NCBI RefSeq assembly: GCF_024790395.1
Contig: NZ_JAJISC010000002.1
Span: 124,001 to 188,000 of the forward strand
Source: Halomonas dongshanensis
Lineage (GTDB): Bacteria; Pseudomonadota; Gammaproteobacteria; Pseudomonadales; Halomonadaceae
Length of the DNA: 64,000 nt
Reading direction: 5' to 3'
The translations under genes and the position numbers were made by a program. The notes below the pieces were generated by a model, which did no database searches, was not told the DNA's origin, and worked only from the letters and a program-made list of their open reading frames with translations. Below, piece after piece: positions 23,882-32,863 of the stretch. The number at the start of each line of letters is the position of its first letter. Position 1 is the stretch's first letter.

Positions 23882-24607
23882 CTAGCCGTTGAGAATGCGC
23901 GAGAGCGATGTTTCGATGTGTTGGCGCATGGCACGGCGCGCTGCCGCTTCGTCCCGCGCGACGATGGCGTTAGCAATTGCCTCGTGCTCTTGCGCTACCT
24001 GCTGGGCATGCAGAGCGCGGGGAAGATCCGAGGCTTTTTGGCCCAACTTGACCGAAAAGACGAGGCCGGTTTGCAAAGAGAGAACGGCGTTAAGCAGAAA
24101 CTTGTTGCCCGATGCCTTGGCGATCTGGACGTGAAAATCGAAATCTTCTTGGGTGGCCTGTTCGCCGCGCTGAAAGCTGCGCTTTAGAATCCGATGCTGT
24201 ACTTCGATGCCCTGCAGATCGGCTTCGCTTCCCCGCTCTGCCGCGAGGCCTGCCGACTCGGTTTCGATCAGCAGGCGAAAGTCGAACAGGGCGCCGATAT
24301 CGTTCAGATTGTTGACCAGATTGGGCGCATCGAGTGCGGTCACGGGCCTGGCCACGACGAACAGCCCCGAGCCTTGGCGTGACACTACTAAGCCTTCCTC
24401 TTTCAAGCGCGCAATCACGTCGCGAACGGCGCTTCGGCTCAACTCATAGCGCTCGCTAAGCTCCGCTTCCGTCGGAAGCCGCGATCCTCGCAAGTATTGG
24501 CCGCGAAGAATCCAGTTGCTCATGTCGTTATATAAGGCTTTAGTCTTTTCTTCTTTAGTCTTTGATACTTTCGTATTTGTTGTCACGTTGTTTAATTCCT
24601 TTTTCAT
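23882..24607 (-). CDS. GntR family regulator, FadR subfamily
   Basis: Regulator of 241 residues. The winged helix (about 25-90) shows LRGSRLPTEAELSERYELSRSAVRDVIARLKEEGLV, and the FCD ligand domain (about 105-235) carries the usual metal-binding Asp and His residues in DFDFHVQIAKASGN, QEHEAI and RQHIETS. Members of this subfamily mostly sense sugar acids and other carboxylates. The first 25 residues are Lys/Thr-rich and not conserved, so the true start may be slightly downstream of the ATG at 24607. It is divergent from the TRAP dctPQM operon, and a palindrome overlapping that operon's -35 box is the probable operator. Confidence 0.9.
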   Translation of the reverse strand: MKKELNNVTTNTKVSKTKEEKTKALYNDMSNWILRGQYLRGSRLPTEAELSERYELSRSAVRDVIARLKEEGLVVSRQGSGLFVVARPVTALDAPNLVNNLNDIGALFDFRLLIETESAGLAAERGSEADLQGIEVQHRILKRSFQRGEQATQEDFDFHVQIAKASGNKFLLNAVLSLQTGLVFSVKLGQKASDLPRALHAQQVAQEHEAIANAIVARDEAAARRAMRQHIETSLSRILNG

Positions 24608-24659
24608 GATTTTTTATTTCATATCAAGTGTTTAATTTTTACCATTGGTATTGTTTTTA

Positions 24660-24694
24660 AACAAATTGACAAATTTGTTGCATCATAATGTACT
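24660..24694 (+). promoter_or_regulatory. Promoter and overlapping GntR-type operator of the dctPQM operon
   Basis: A perfect -35 hexamer TTGACA (24666-24671) is followed after 17 bases by TGTACT, a fair -10 element. The -35 box lies in the middle of an 8-bp inverted repeat AACAAATT-GACA-AATTTGTT (24660-24679). Repressor binding there would block RNA polymerase directly. The divergent FadR-type gene supports this reading. Confidence 0.7.
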
Positions 24695-24730
24695 TAAAGC
24701 AGCGGTAAATCTACTTATAAGGAGACAATA

Positions 24731-25696
24731 ATGAAAACACGCCTGCAACTGACCACGCTGCTCTTTGCTTTAACCACGTCTGCGTTCGCTAGTGCCGAAG
24801 AGTTCTCTTTTGGCCATGTGTACGAAGCAAATCATAGCCACCATAAGTGGGCGCTTTGGGCGGCAGATGAAATCGAGCGGCGAAGTGAAGGACGCCACCA
24901 TATCGAGGTCTTTCCTTCTTCGCAGCTAGGTAACGAGGTAGAGCTCAACGAGGGGCTCGATCTAGGCATGGTGGATATCATCTATACCGGGAACGCCTTT
25001 GCGGGTAACTACTATCCGCCCATCGCGCTGGGTAGCGCACCCTTCGTGTTCCGTGACTTCGACCACTGGTTGGCCTACTCACAAAGTGAGCTTTTTGAAG
25101 AGCTGGCGCAGGGCTATGAGGAGGCAACCGGGCATGTGCCTTTGAGTTTGACCTACTTCGGCCAGCGGCACGTTACCGCCAATCGTCCTATTCTCACCCC
25201 CGATGACATGCAGGGAATGAAAATCCGCGTACCGGATGCGTCGCTCCTGCTCATGTTCCCCCGTGCGGTAGGCGCCAATCCTACGCCGCTGGCCTTTGCC
25301 GAGGTTTATCTGGCGCTTCAGCAGGGCGTGATCGACGGCCAGGAAAACCCGCTGCCGGTCATCGAAACGATGAAGTTCTACGAGGTCCAGTCGGATATTT
25401 CATTGACTGGTCACATCTTCGATAGTCAGCCGACCATCATCAGTGGCGATGCCTGGGCGCGCCTCTCGCCGGAGGATCAGGCTATGTTCCGCGAGGTATT
25501 CAGTGAGGCGGCCAAGCAGGGCAGTCAGGATATTCACCAGCAAGAGCAAGAGTTGGTGCCCTGGTTCGAAGAGCAGGGGGTGGCCGTACACGAGGTTGAT
25601 CGTGAGCCCTTCGCCGAGGCCGTCAAGCCGCTGTTGACGGGTAACGACGTAGGCTGGTCTGTCGAGCAATACGAACGCCTTGAGGCTATCGAATGA
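24731..25696 (+). CDS. TRAP transporter substrate-binding protein, DctP type
   Basis: Periplasmic binding protein of 321 residues with a signal peptide (about 1-22, ending ASA-E). DctP features include FSFGHVYEANHSHHKWALWAA near residue 25, ELNEGLDLGMVDIIYTGNAF near 74, and GMKIRVPDASLLLMFPRAVG near 158, where the Arg normally pairs with the ligand carboxylate. LALQQGVIDGQENPLPVI follows near 196. It captures an organic acid and hands it to DctQM. AAGGAGAC precedes the start. The downstream enolase-superfamily enzyme and the FadR-type regulator suggest a sugar acid. Confidence 0.95.
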   Translation: MKTRLQLTTLLFALTTSAFASAEEFSFGHVYEANHSHHKWALWAADEIERRSEGRHHIEVFPSSQLGNEVELNEGLDLGMVDIIYTGNAFAGNYYPPIALGSAPFVFRDFDHWLAYSQSELFEELAQGYEEATGHVPLSLTYFGQRHVTANRPILTPDDMQGMKIRVPDASLLLMFPRAVGANPTPLAFAEVYLALQQGVIDGQENPLPVIETMKFYEVQSDISLTGHIFDSQPTIISGDAWARLSPEDQAMFREVFSEAAKQGSQDIHQQEQELVPWFEEQGVAVHEVDREPFAEAVKPLLTGNDVGWSVEQYERLEAIE

Positions 25697-26217
25697 TGGA
25701 CAAGGCAAAAGAAGCGCCGCACGTTGCGGCGCCATCAGCCGTAACGACTTCTAAGGCACCTAGCCGGTGGGTCCTTGAGGATCACGTAGCCTTGGGTCTT
25801 CTAATTTTGCTGGGTGTCGTCGTCTTTGCGCAGTTCCTGTCGCGCTACGTGTTCAACCACTCCATTGGCTGGACCGAAGAGGGCGCACGTATGTTGCTCG
25901 TGCTCCTGGTGTTCATGGGGGCGGCGGGCGCTGCCTCTCGGCGAGGGCATATCTGCGTCGAGGTGCTCGAACTCGTTCTGCCAAAGAGCGCTAGGCGCTG
26001 GCTTTGGGGCTTTAATAATCTGCTCAGTGCGGCCTTCTTTGGTTATGTGGCCTGGCTTGCTTGGCAGGTGAGCCAGCGTGTCTGGCACTCCCATATGAGC
26101 ACGTTGCCGCTCTCCAAAGGTTGGGTATACGTCATCGTGACCCTTGCCTGCGCCGCCATGGCGTTTCGTATGGCACACCAAGCGATCACGCTATGGCGTG
26201 GCAAGGAGGACGTATGA
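25693..26217 (+). CDS. TRAP transporter small permease, DctQ type
   Basis: Membrane protein of 174 residues with four hydrophobic segments and the family pattern VFNHSIGWTEEGARMLLVLLVFMGAAGAASRRGHI near residue 52 (conserved W-EE-R, G and H). It scaffolds DctM and docks DctP. It overlaps dctP by 4 bases and dctM by 4 bases (ATGA), showing tight coupling. The first 25 residues are polar. Confidence 0.93.
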   Translation: MMDKAKEAPHVAAPSAVTTSKAPSRWVLEDHVALGLLILLGVVVFAQFLSRYVFNHSIGWTEEGARMLLVLLVFMGAAGAASRRGHICVEVLELVLPKSARRWLWGFNNLLSAAFFGYVAWLAWQVSQRVWHSHMSTLPLSKGWVYVIVTLACAAMAFRMAHQAITLWRGKEDV

Positions 26218-27485
26218 TCGCGTTGTTGTTCGTGGCGCTAGGCGGGCTTTTGTTGATCGGTGCGCCGGTGGCGGTGGCGCTTGCCGGTTCATCGCTTGTC
26301 TACCTCATGGCATCGGGGCGAGTGCCTGACATCATCCTGATTCAGCGGATGGTAGGCGGGGTCGATAGCTTTCCTCTGCTAGCGGTGCCTTTCTTCATTC
26401 TGGCAGGCAACTTGATGAACGTCTGTGGGGTGACGGAGCGGATATTTCGCTTTGCCGATGCCATGGTGGGCTGGACACGTGGCGGGCTTGGGCACGTCAA
26501 CGTGGGGGCCTCGGTCATCTTTGCAGGAATGTCAGGGGCGGCGATTGCCGATGCGGGGGGCTTGGGTGCCGTCGAAATCAAGGCGATGCGTGACAAAGGC
26601 TATGATGTCGATTTCGCCGTCGGTATTACCGGCGCCTCGTCTACCGTAGGGCCCATCATACCGCCGTCATTGCCGTTGGTGGTGTATGGCGTGGTGGCCT
26701 CGGCTTCTATTGGCCAACTCTTCATTGCCGGTATCGTGCCGGGACTTCTCATTGCGGCGCTACTGATGCTGATGGTGGCAGTCATTTCGCATCGTCGCGG
26801 TTACCCCATTGGCGAGCGCTTCGCACTAAGCCGCTTGATCTCGTCCTTCCTCCACGCAGCTCTCTCTTTGATGATTCCCGTCATCATCGTAGGAGGCATC
26901 GTGCTGGGGTTTTTTACGCCGACCGAAAGCGCCATTGCGGCTGTCGCGTACGTTCTGGTGTTGGCGACACTGGTCTACCGTAGCGCCGGATGGCGGCAGA
27001 TTCTCAGCGTCTTCCGTGAGACGGTAGAGATGACCTCGGTAGTGCTGATGATTGTCGCAGCATCGTCGATATTCGCTTGGATTCTGACGCGTGAAGGCAT
27101 ACCGGCGGCGTTTGCCGAGCTGGTCATGAGCGTTGCCGATAATCCCCTGCTCATTTTGCTACTGATCAACCTCATCTTGCTGGTAGTGGGTTGTTTCATG
27201 GAGACCGTGGCGGCGATCACCATTTTGACTCCGGTGCTTTTGCCGCTGGCCGTTCAGGCGGGCGTCGATCCGGTGCAGTTCGGCATCATCATGGTACTTA
27301 ACTTGATGATTGGCCTACTGACTCCGCCGTTGGGGCTGGTGCTTTTCATTCTCGCTCGGGTGGCCGATATATCCTTCTACCGCGCCATGCGCGCCACGCT
27401 GCCTTTCATTCTGGCGCTGCTGGTTTCACTGCTGTTAGTGACCTTCATTCCCGCCCTGACTCTCTGGCTGCCAAGCCTGATGTGA
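26214..27485 (+). CDS. TRAP transporter large permease, DctM type
   Basis: Membrane protein of 423 residues with about 12 hydrophobic segments. Family stretches: FPLLAVPFFILAGNLMN near residue 57, GMSGAAIADAGGLGAVEIKAM near 105, STVGPIIPPSLPLVVYG near 143, and FFTPTESAIAAVAY near 230. I chose the ATG at 26214, which overlaps the dctQ stop as ATGA and starts at the first helix; a longer in-frame start inside dctQ is not credible. With DctP and DctQ it forms a complete sodium-driven uptake system. Confidence 0.95.
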   Translation: MIALLFVALGGLLLIGAPVAVALAGSSLVYLMASGRVPDIILIQRMVGGVDSFPLLAVPFFILAGNLMNVCGVTERIFRFADAMVGWTRGGLGHVNVGASVIFAGMSGAAIADAGGLGAVEIKAMRDKGYDVDFAVGITGASSTVGPIIPPSLPLVVYGVVASASIGQLFIAGIVPGLLIAALLMLMVAVISHRRGYPIGERFALSRLISSFLHAALSLMIPVIIVGGIVLGFFTPTESAIAAVAYVLVLATLVYRSAGWRQILSVFRETVEMTSVVLMIVAASSIFAWILTREGIPAAFAELVMSVADNPLLILLLINLILLVVGCFMETVAAITILTPVLLPLAVQAGVDPVQFGIIMVLNLMIGLLTPPLGLVLFILARVADISFYRAMRATLPFILALLVSLLLVTFIPALTLWLPSLM

Positions 27486-27504
27486 TCTTGGAGACACTTT
27501 TTAC

Positions 27505-28680
27505 ATGAACTCTCTTCACCCTGCTTCATCGGTTGCCCGCGACGCCATCATCGAAACCATCGAGATGGTGCCCATCGGTAGCCACTTACCAGCAAACGGC
27601 GGCTACGGCAGTGCTCGGGAGATTGGTCACGCCCGTATGGCGACGCTCATTTTCGTGCGTCTATCCTCAGGCATCGTCGGCATTGGTGAGTGCTATGGGC
27701 CGCCGAAAACCACGCTGGCCTACCTCGATATATTACGTGACGCCTATGTCGGCCAAAGCGCCTTCGATCACCGCGTGATTTGGCGGCGAATGAGCAACGT
27801 GCTCTATCACGTTCGCGCGCAAAGCCAGTTGGCGGCTGCAATCAGCGGGCTGGACATCGCGCTACACGATGGGCTTGGCAAGCTACTTGGGTTGCCCGTC
27901 TATCGGCTGCTAGGCGGCGAAGAGCAAGCCACGGTACAGGTCTACGCTTCCGGCGGCTACTTCAATGAACCGGCCGCGCTCTCGCTCGAAGCTCAGCTCG
28001 AGCGCGTGGCGGGCGAGTTCGAGGGCTATAAGATCAAGATCGGGCATGGCGTAGCGAGCGACATCGAACGTATGCAGTGCGCGCGGCGCATCCTGGGCGA
28101 TGACGTGGCGATCATGGCCGATATCAACGGTGCCTATACCGCTGATGTGGCGATCGAATCGATGCAAGCGCTGGCGCCGATGCGCCCTTACTGGATCGAA
28201 GAACCCGTAGCGCCCGAGGACCTACCGGGATTCCGGCGCCTCGCTGCTGCCCAGCGCTTGCGAGTTGCCGCAGGCGAGGCCTCAATCAATGCGGTGGAGT
28301 TTCGTGAGCTGGCAGCAACCGGCGGCGTCGATGTATTGATGCCGGATCTCAATCTTTGCGGTGGTTACGTCGAGGCGCTGCGGATTGCCGATCTAGCCCA
28401 TTTGAATGGGCTTCGCATATCGCCACACGTTTGGGGCAGCGCGGTAGGCATCATGGCCGCTGCGCACTTTGCCGCCGCCATGCCGCCGCATCCTCACCCC
28501 GACCGCTCTCACACGCCCTTATGGGTCGAGTTCGACGTTTCGGCCAATAACCCACTGCGCGAAGCGCTACTCACATCGCCGTTACAGCTTAGCCAAGGCC
28601 GCTTGGCCTTGCCTGAGGCGCCGGGGCTGGGTATCGAAATCGATGAAGAGCGGCTTGACGCGCTGCGGTTGGATAAGTAG
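27505..28680 (+). CDS. Enolase-superfamily enzyme, mandelate racemase/muconate lactonizing group
   Basis: Enzyme of 391 residues that abstracts a proton next to a carboxylate in a magnesium-dependent reaction. The barrel active-site pattern is visible: KIKIG near residue 174 (the KxK base pair), MADINGAYT (first metal Asp), YWIEEPVAPED (metal Glu), AAGEAS (third metal ligand) and SPHVWGS (His near 310). This places it in the mandelate racemase subgroup, whose members dehydrate or epimerise sugar acids. It follows dctM by 20 bases and is probably co-transcribed, so it likely acts on the acid imported by DctPQM. The specific acid cannot be told from sequence. Confidence 0.88.
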   Translation: MNSLHPASSVARDAIIETIEMVPIGSHLPANGGYGSAREIGHARMATLIFVRLSSGIVGIGECYGPPKTTLAYLDILRDAYVGQSAFDHRVIWRRMSNVLYHVRAQSQLAAAISGLDIALHDGLGKLLGLPVYRLLGGEEQATVQVYASGGYFNEPAALSLEAQLERVAGEFEGYKIKIGHGVASDIERMQCARRILGDDVAIMADINGAYTADVAIESMQALAPMRPYWIEEPVAPEDLPGFRRLAAAQRLRVAAGEASINAVEFRELAATGGVDVLMPDLNLCGGYVEALRIADLAHLNGLRISPHVWGSAVGIMAAAHFAAAMPPHPHPDRSHTPLWVEFDVSANNPLREALLTSPLQLSQGRLALPEAPGLGIEIDEERLDALRLDK

Positions 28681-28690
28681 GCCGACTACC

Positions 28691-29248
28691 CTACAAATCC
28701 TTTATCGGCGGCTCGGCATCCTTCGGCACGAAGCCTTCGTTAGCCGTTTGGGAGGAGGAAGACGTAGACGTTGCCATAGCGGCTTCGCGGTTTTCCAGGG
28801 TCTCTAGGGCGATACGGTAGCAGTCGTCGATGTGACTATTGCCCATGTAGCGCATGGCGGTGAAGCTGATGCCGCCTGCTACGGCGCTGCCGACGAAGGG
28901 AACGAACTTGGAAACGCCTTTGGTTGCGACCTTCACGCCCATCTTCTGTAGCAGCGAGAGCACCAGTTTGCGGGTGATGTACTTGCCCGCCATCTTGCTG
29001 CCGACGTTGGAGATGGCGGTCAGCACCATCACCTTCGATTCGGTGTCCAGGCCTTCGATCTGCTCGGGCGTGAGGCCGAACTTCTCATTGATCTTGGGGA
29101 TCAAGCGCATCAAGAGCGTGACGTCCGACCCGATATCCACGCCGGGCACGGGGATGACCGCTGCACCGGCGGAAAGCCCAGAGCTTTTCATCACCATCGC
29201 ACGGCAGGACTTCTTGATGGCGTCGAGCTCTTCGCGTGATGTGATCAT
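28691..29248 (-). CDS. EcsC/DUF697-like protein
   Basis: Protein of 185 residues with two weakly hydrophobic, Gly-rich stretches: SAGAAVIPVPGVDIGSDVTLLMRL near residue 25 and KFVPFVGSAVAGGISFTAMRYMG near 112. These resemble the membrane-associating segments of DUF697/EcsC-type proteins such as the C-terminal part of YcjF. The last 35 residues are Ser/Thr-rich and disordered. It is convergent with the enolase-superfamily gene, with only 10 bases between the stops. Function unknown. Confidence 0.65.
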   Translation of the reverse strand: MITSREELDAIKKSCRAMVMKSSGLSAGAAVIPVPGVDIGSDVTLLMRLIPKINEKFGLTPEQIEGLDTESKVMVLTAISNVGSKMAGKYITRKLVLSLLQKMGVKVATKGVSKFVPFVGSAVAGGISFTAMRYMGNSHIDDCYRIALETLENREAAMATSTSSSSQTANEGFVPKDAEPPIKDL

Positions 29249-29422
29249 GGCAAGTGCCTCGTATGAAAAAGTAAGTGAGCGATGGACCCGCCTGGGCGAG
29301 TCGCTCGCCGAATAGACTAAAGTTGGGGGCAGGGTAAGGCTTCTACAAGGGGATTACTTGATAGGCTAGCCGTTTACCTGGTTACTTTCTTCCCACTTTG
29401 GTCGCGAGCGTAAGGCGAATTC

Positions 29423-30583
29423 ATGATCATTTCAGGTCCCTCCGATTATCGTTTGGCCGCGAAGCGGCGCATCCCCCGTTTCTTGTTCGATTACCTCGAT
29501 GGGGGCTCGGTGACCGAGAGCACCTTGCGCAACAACGTCGAGGCGCTACAGGCGATTCCACTGCGCCAGCGTGTGCTGCAAGGTGGCGGAACGCCAACGC
29601 TCGAGACCAACATCTTAGGCAGTACGTGGAAAATGCCGGTCGCACTGGCGCCCGTAGGGGCGACCGGCATGTACGCCCGGCGTGGCGAGGTGCAGGCCGC
29701 ACGCGCCGCCGAGAAGGCGGGAATTCCCTATACGCTCTCGACCGTCTCGGTCTGCTCCATCGAGGAAGTGGCGAGGGCCGCGCACGGCGAGCTCTGGTCG
29801 CAGCTCTACGTGCTCAAGGACCGTGGCTTCATGCAGAACGCGCTGGACCGTGCCTGGGAAGCGGGCATGAAAACGCTGGTATTCACCGTCGACATGCCGC
29901 TGCCAGGCTCGCGCTACCGCGACCGTCGTTCGGGCATGTCCGGCCCCAATGCCAAGCTGCGCCAGTACGCCCAGGCCCTCTTGCATCCGCAGTGGGCCAT
30001 CGATGTGGGCCTGAAAGGCAAGCCGCTATCGTTCGGTAACATCGAGGCCTACACCGGGCGAGAGATGAACATGGACGACTACATGGGCTTTTTGGCCAAG
30101 AACTTCGACCCTTCGATCAGTTGGAGCGAGCTCGAATGGATTCGTGAAAGCTGGAAGGGCAAGCTGGTCATCAAGGGGCTTTTGGACAAAGAGGACGCTC
30201 GGGACGCATTGCGCATGGGCGCCGATGGTATCGTCGTCTCCAATCACGGCGGGCGCCAGCTCGACGGCGCGATCTCTACCGCCCAGGCGCTGCCCCACAT
30301 CGTCGAGGCGGTGGGCGACGAGCTTACCGTATTGGCCGACTCCGGCGTGCGCTCGGGGCTCGACGTGGTGCGTATGCTTGCCCTCGGCGCCAAGGGCGTA
30401 CTGCTCGGCCGCGCCTACGCCTACGCACTCGCCGCCCGGGGCGAGGCAGGGGTCTCACATCTGCTGGAGCTGATCGCCGCCGACATGCGCGTGACCATGA
30501 CGCTGATTGGTGCTCACTCGCCCGATATGATCAACCAGAGTCATCTCGACGCGGTGGTGAAAGATATAAAGATGAGCGAGTAG
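29423..30583 (+). CDS. lldD: L-lactate dehydrogenase (FMN, quinone-linked)
   Basis: FMN enzyme of 386 residues of the alpha-hydroxyacid oxidase family, very close to E. coli LldD along its whole length (start [36 protein letters not shown] near 72; [38 protein letters not shown] near 156). The active-site His and Arg are in [11 protein letters not shown] near 273, and FMN-binding residues are in [14 protein letters not shown]. It oxidises L-lactate to pyruvate at the inner membrane and feeds electrons to quinone. No lactate permease or LldR is adjacent, so it appears to be a single transcription unit. Confidence 0.92.
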   Translation: MIISGPSDYRLAAKRRIPRFLFDYLDGGSVTESTLRNNVEALQAIPLRQRVLQGGGTPTLETNILGSTWKMPVALAPVGATGMYARRGEVQAARAAEKAGIPYTLSTVSVCSIEEVARAAHGELWSQLYVLKDRGFMQNALDRAWEAGMKTLVFTVDMPLPGSRYRDRRSGMSGPNAKLRQYAQALLHPQWAIDVGLKGKPLSFGNIEAYTGREMNMDDYMGFLAKNFDPSISWSELEWIRESWKGKLVIKGLLDKEDARDALRMGADGIVVSNHGGRQLDGAISTAQALPHIVEAVGDELTVLADSGVRSGLDVVRMLALGAKGVLLGRAYAYALAARGEAGVSHLLELIAADMRVTMTLIGAHSPDMINQSHLDAVVKDIKMSE

Positions 30584-30737
30584 CGCTTGTTGTTTACAGG
30601 CGCCGGGATGTCAGAAAAGCGAAGCGACCGAGATAGTGGTCGCCTTCGCCATGCTTCCGACTGAAGAGCGCAGCACGGCGGGAGTAGGCTGCGTCTGACG
30701 CTTCTCCGGTTGGTCATGTGCCGCTCGCCATGTCGGG

Positions 30738-31301
30738 TCAAGTCTTCGTCGGCATTGTCAGTCGTTCAAACAGTGCTTCCACCGCTTGGGTCGTGGGCGT
30801 GTCGTTGGCGAACAAGATTCGATACAGCAAGGGCGCGACCACTATCTGAATGACTTTTTCCGGGTCGATCGGCACTTCTTGTCGAGCGAGGGCGCGTTCA
30901 TTGATCGCCTCGATCTGCTGACGCAAGAAGCCGTCACACTTTCCTGCATTGGCGTGACCCGGGGTACCCAGCACGTCGCGAAGCATCGCTCGCCCGGGGG
31001 CTGATGACATTTCCTCGAAGTACTCAATAAGCCAGGCGCGTAAGTCGCCTTGAAGACTTCCCGTGTCGGCAGGTGGTTGGTCGGGCTGCAGCTGTTCGAT
31101 GGCGACATCGGCCAGTAGCTGAGCCAGGTCTCCCCAGCGACGGTAGATAGTCGAGGGCGTGACGTCTGCTCGGTTGGCGATGGCGGGTACTGTCAGCTCG
31201 GCGCGTTCCTGTTCTTTTTGCAGCTCGCGCACGGCCTGGTGAACGGCTGCCTGGATACGGGCGCTGCGGCCTCCAGGCCGAGGCGTCGAGGGCATGGTCA
31301 T
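30738..31301 (-). CDS. TetR family transcriptional regulator
   Basis: Regulator of 187 residues with a TetR helix-turn-helix at about 14-60 (LTVPAIANRADVTPSTIYRRWGDLAQLL) and a helical C-terminal domain. It is divergent from the MFS-AtzG-AtzE operon, and a 41-base perfect palindromic region in the 123-bp gap is the likely operator for both directions. The ATG at 31301 is two codons before a second possible ATG. The ligand is probably the MFS substrate or a related amide. Confidence 0.9.
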   Translation of the reverse strand: MTMPSTPRPGGRSARIQAAVHQAVRELQKEQERAELTVPAIANRADVTPSTIYRRWGDLAQLLADVAIEQLQPDQPPADTGSLQGDLRAWLIEYFEEMSSAPGRAMLRDVLGTPGHANAGKCDGFLRQQIEAINERALARQEVPIDPEKVIQIVVAPLLYRILFANDTPTTQAVEALFERLTMPTKT

Positions 31302-31337
31302 GTGTTCCTTTCCTGCATCCTGGTAACGAAAAACGAT

Positions 31338-31378
31338 ACGAAACCACTAAAGCAAAATATTTGCTTTAGTGGTTTCGT
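31338..31378. promoter_or_regulatory. Long perfect palindrome between tetR and MFS genes
   Basis: Two arms of 19 bp (right arm TTTGCTTTAGTGGTTTCGT) are exact inverted copies separated by 3 bases. It lies 37-77 bases upstream of the tetR start and 47 bases upstream of the MFS start. A TetR dimer, or two dimers, could bind here and control both genes. It could also form a hairpin, but there is no T-run and the gap is between divergent genes. Confidence 0.75.
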
Positions 31379-31424
31379 GAGGCTATGCTCTCTAAAGCTA
31401 ATATTTTGCATTTTGAGAGAGATC

Positions 31425-32654
31425 ATGTCCATCAATGCTTTTGATAACCCTCGCGGTTGCCCACGCTGGCAGCTGTCTTCGCACAGTGCCGTTTTCCTGC
31501 ATACCGCGACGATGGTTGCCTTTCTAGCAGCATCAAGTGTCCCCACGCCGCTCTATCGGCTTTACCAGGCCCAATGGGGCTTCAGCACGACGCTGCTGAC
31601 CGTTGTTTTTGCCGCTTACGCGATGGCGCTGCTGCTGGCACTGCTCGTGGTAGGGAGGTTGTCGGACTATCTCGGTCGTCGCCCGGTGATTGCCTTGGCG
31701 TTATCGCTTCAGATCATCGCGATGATGCTCTTTTTATGTGCGGCCGGGCCAGCCTGGCTGATCGGCGCACGCGCCCTGCAAGGCTTTGCCACGGGTATTG
31801 CCACGGCGGCCGTCGGCGCGGCGATACTCGATCTCGGCCGTGAGCGAGGGACGGTGATCAACAGCGTCTCACCGCTGATCGGAATGGCAGCAGGTGCGCT
31901 TGGCAGTACGTCACTGCTGATGCTCGCGCCGGCGCCGCTGCAGCTGGTATACGCGCTGCTGCTAATGATTTTCATCGTCATGCTGATCCTGGTTCGCTGG
32001 GTGCCGGAGACGGCGATACCTCGTCCCGGCGGATGGGCGAGCCTTGCACCGCGCATTGCCGTGCCGGTGCAAGCACGCAAGGCGTTGCTGTCCGTTACGC
32101 CGGCCAATATGGCCGTGTGGATGCTGGGGGGATTCTATCTATCGCTCATGCCTTCGCTGATCTTGAACGCCACTCGTGTGAGCACACCATGGTTAGGCGG
32201 GCTAGTCGTGGCAGCACTGACGCTCACGGGGGCCACGGCGGTCCTGGTGGCCCGTAAGTGGACGGCCTTCACGACTCTGCTGTCGGGCGCGCTGGCGCTG
32301 ATCACCGGACTGGTGATCATCCTTGTCGGGGCGAATCTGAGCGCTGTCGTTCTGCTATTGATGGGGTCGATCATGGCCGGGTTTGGCTTTGGGGCGAGCT
32401 TTCTGGGCGCGTTGAAAAGTGTCCTGCCACTTGCCGAGCCTCATGAGCGTGCGGCGCTGATGGGGGTGTTTTATATCGAAAGTTATCTGGCTCACAGCGT
32501 ACCCACCATGGCCGTTGGCTATCTGGCACAGCGGGCAGGGTTGCTGGTCGCGGTCAATGTCTATGGAGCGGTGATCGTGGCACTGGCCCTGGTGGCCGTC
32601 ATTCTGCTGCTTATCCAAACACGCATCTCGATGAATAAAGGAGCCCTTGCATGA
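31425..32654 (+). CDS. Major facilitator superfamily transporter
   Basis: Membrane protein of 409 residues with about 12 hydrophobic segments. The MFS loop motif is seen as GRLSDYLGRRPVIALAL near residue 75 and ARALQGFATGIATAAVGA near 115. I chose the ATG at 31425, preceded by GAGAGA, because the longer in-frame frame runs back through the operator and into the divergent tetR gene. Its stop overlaps the atzG-like start by 4 bases, so the transporter and the amidase pair are made together. It may import the amidase substrate or export a product. Confidence 0.88.
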   Translation: MSINAFDNPRGCPRWQLSSHSAVFLHTATMVAFLAASSVPTPLYRLYQAQWGFSTTLLTVVFAAYAMALLLALLVVGRLSDYLGRRPVIALALSLQIIAMMLFLCAAGPAWLIGARALQGFATGIATAAVGAAILDLGRERGTVINSVSPLIGMAAGALGSTSLLMLAPAPLQLVYALLLMIFIVMLILVRWVPETAIPRPGGWASLAPRIAVPVQARKALLSVTPANMAVWMLGGFYLSLMPSLILNATRVSTPWLGGLVVAALTLTGATAVLVARKWTAFTTLLSGALALITGLVIILVGANLSAVVLLLMGSIMAGFGFGASFLGALKSVLPLAEPHERAALMGVFYIESYLAHSVPTMAVGYLAQRAGLLVAVNVYGAVIVALALVAVILLLIQTRISMNKGALA

Positions 32655-32863
32655 CGATTGAAAAGGCCGATGCGATGACCCCCGAGCAAACCCTGGCGCT
32701 GGCGGCTTCTCTTGGCCTACCCCTCGCTGAAGAACGGGCACCCCATATTGCCGGTGTACTGCATCACATACGTTCGGTGATCGCTCGACTCGATGAGTTA
32801 CCGATCGAGTATATCTGTCCCCCATCTTTCGCCTTCAACGCGCAGCAGGAGAACGCCTCATGA
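32651..32863 (+). CDS. AtzG-like small subunit (DUF4089)
   Basis: Protein of 70 residues with the DUF4089 pattern: EQTLALAASLGLPLAEERAPHIAGVLHHI, then PIEYICPPSFAFNAQ. AtzG is a small protein that forms a complex with the amidase AtzE and lets it fold and act, as in 1-carboxybiuret hydrolysis. The gene overlaps both neighbours by 4 bases (ATGA), matching the usual adjacent atzG-atzE order. Confidence 0.85.
   Translation: MTIEKADAMTPEQTLALAASLGLPLAEERAPHIAGVLHHIRSVIARLDELPIEYICPPSFAFNAQQENAS

Noticed and set aside
31338..31378. The long palindrome before the MFS gene as a transcription terminator
   Set aside because: It lies between two divergent genes and has no T-run, so an operator is the better explanation.
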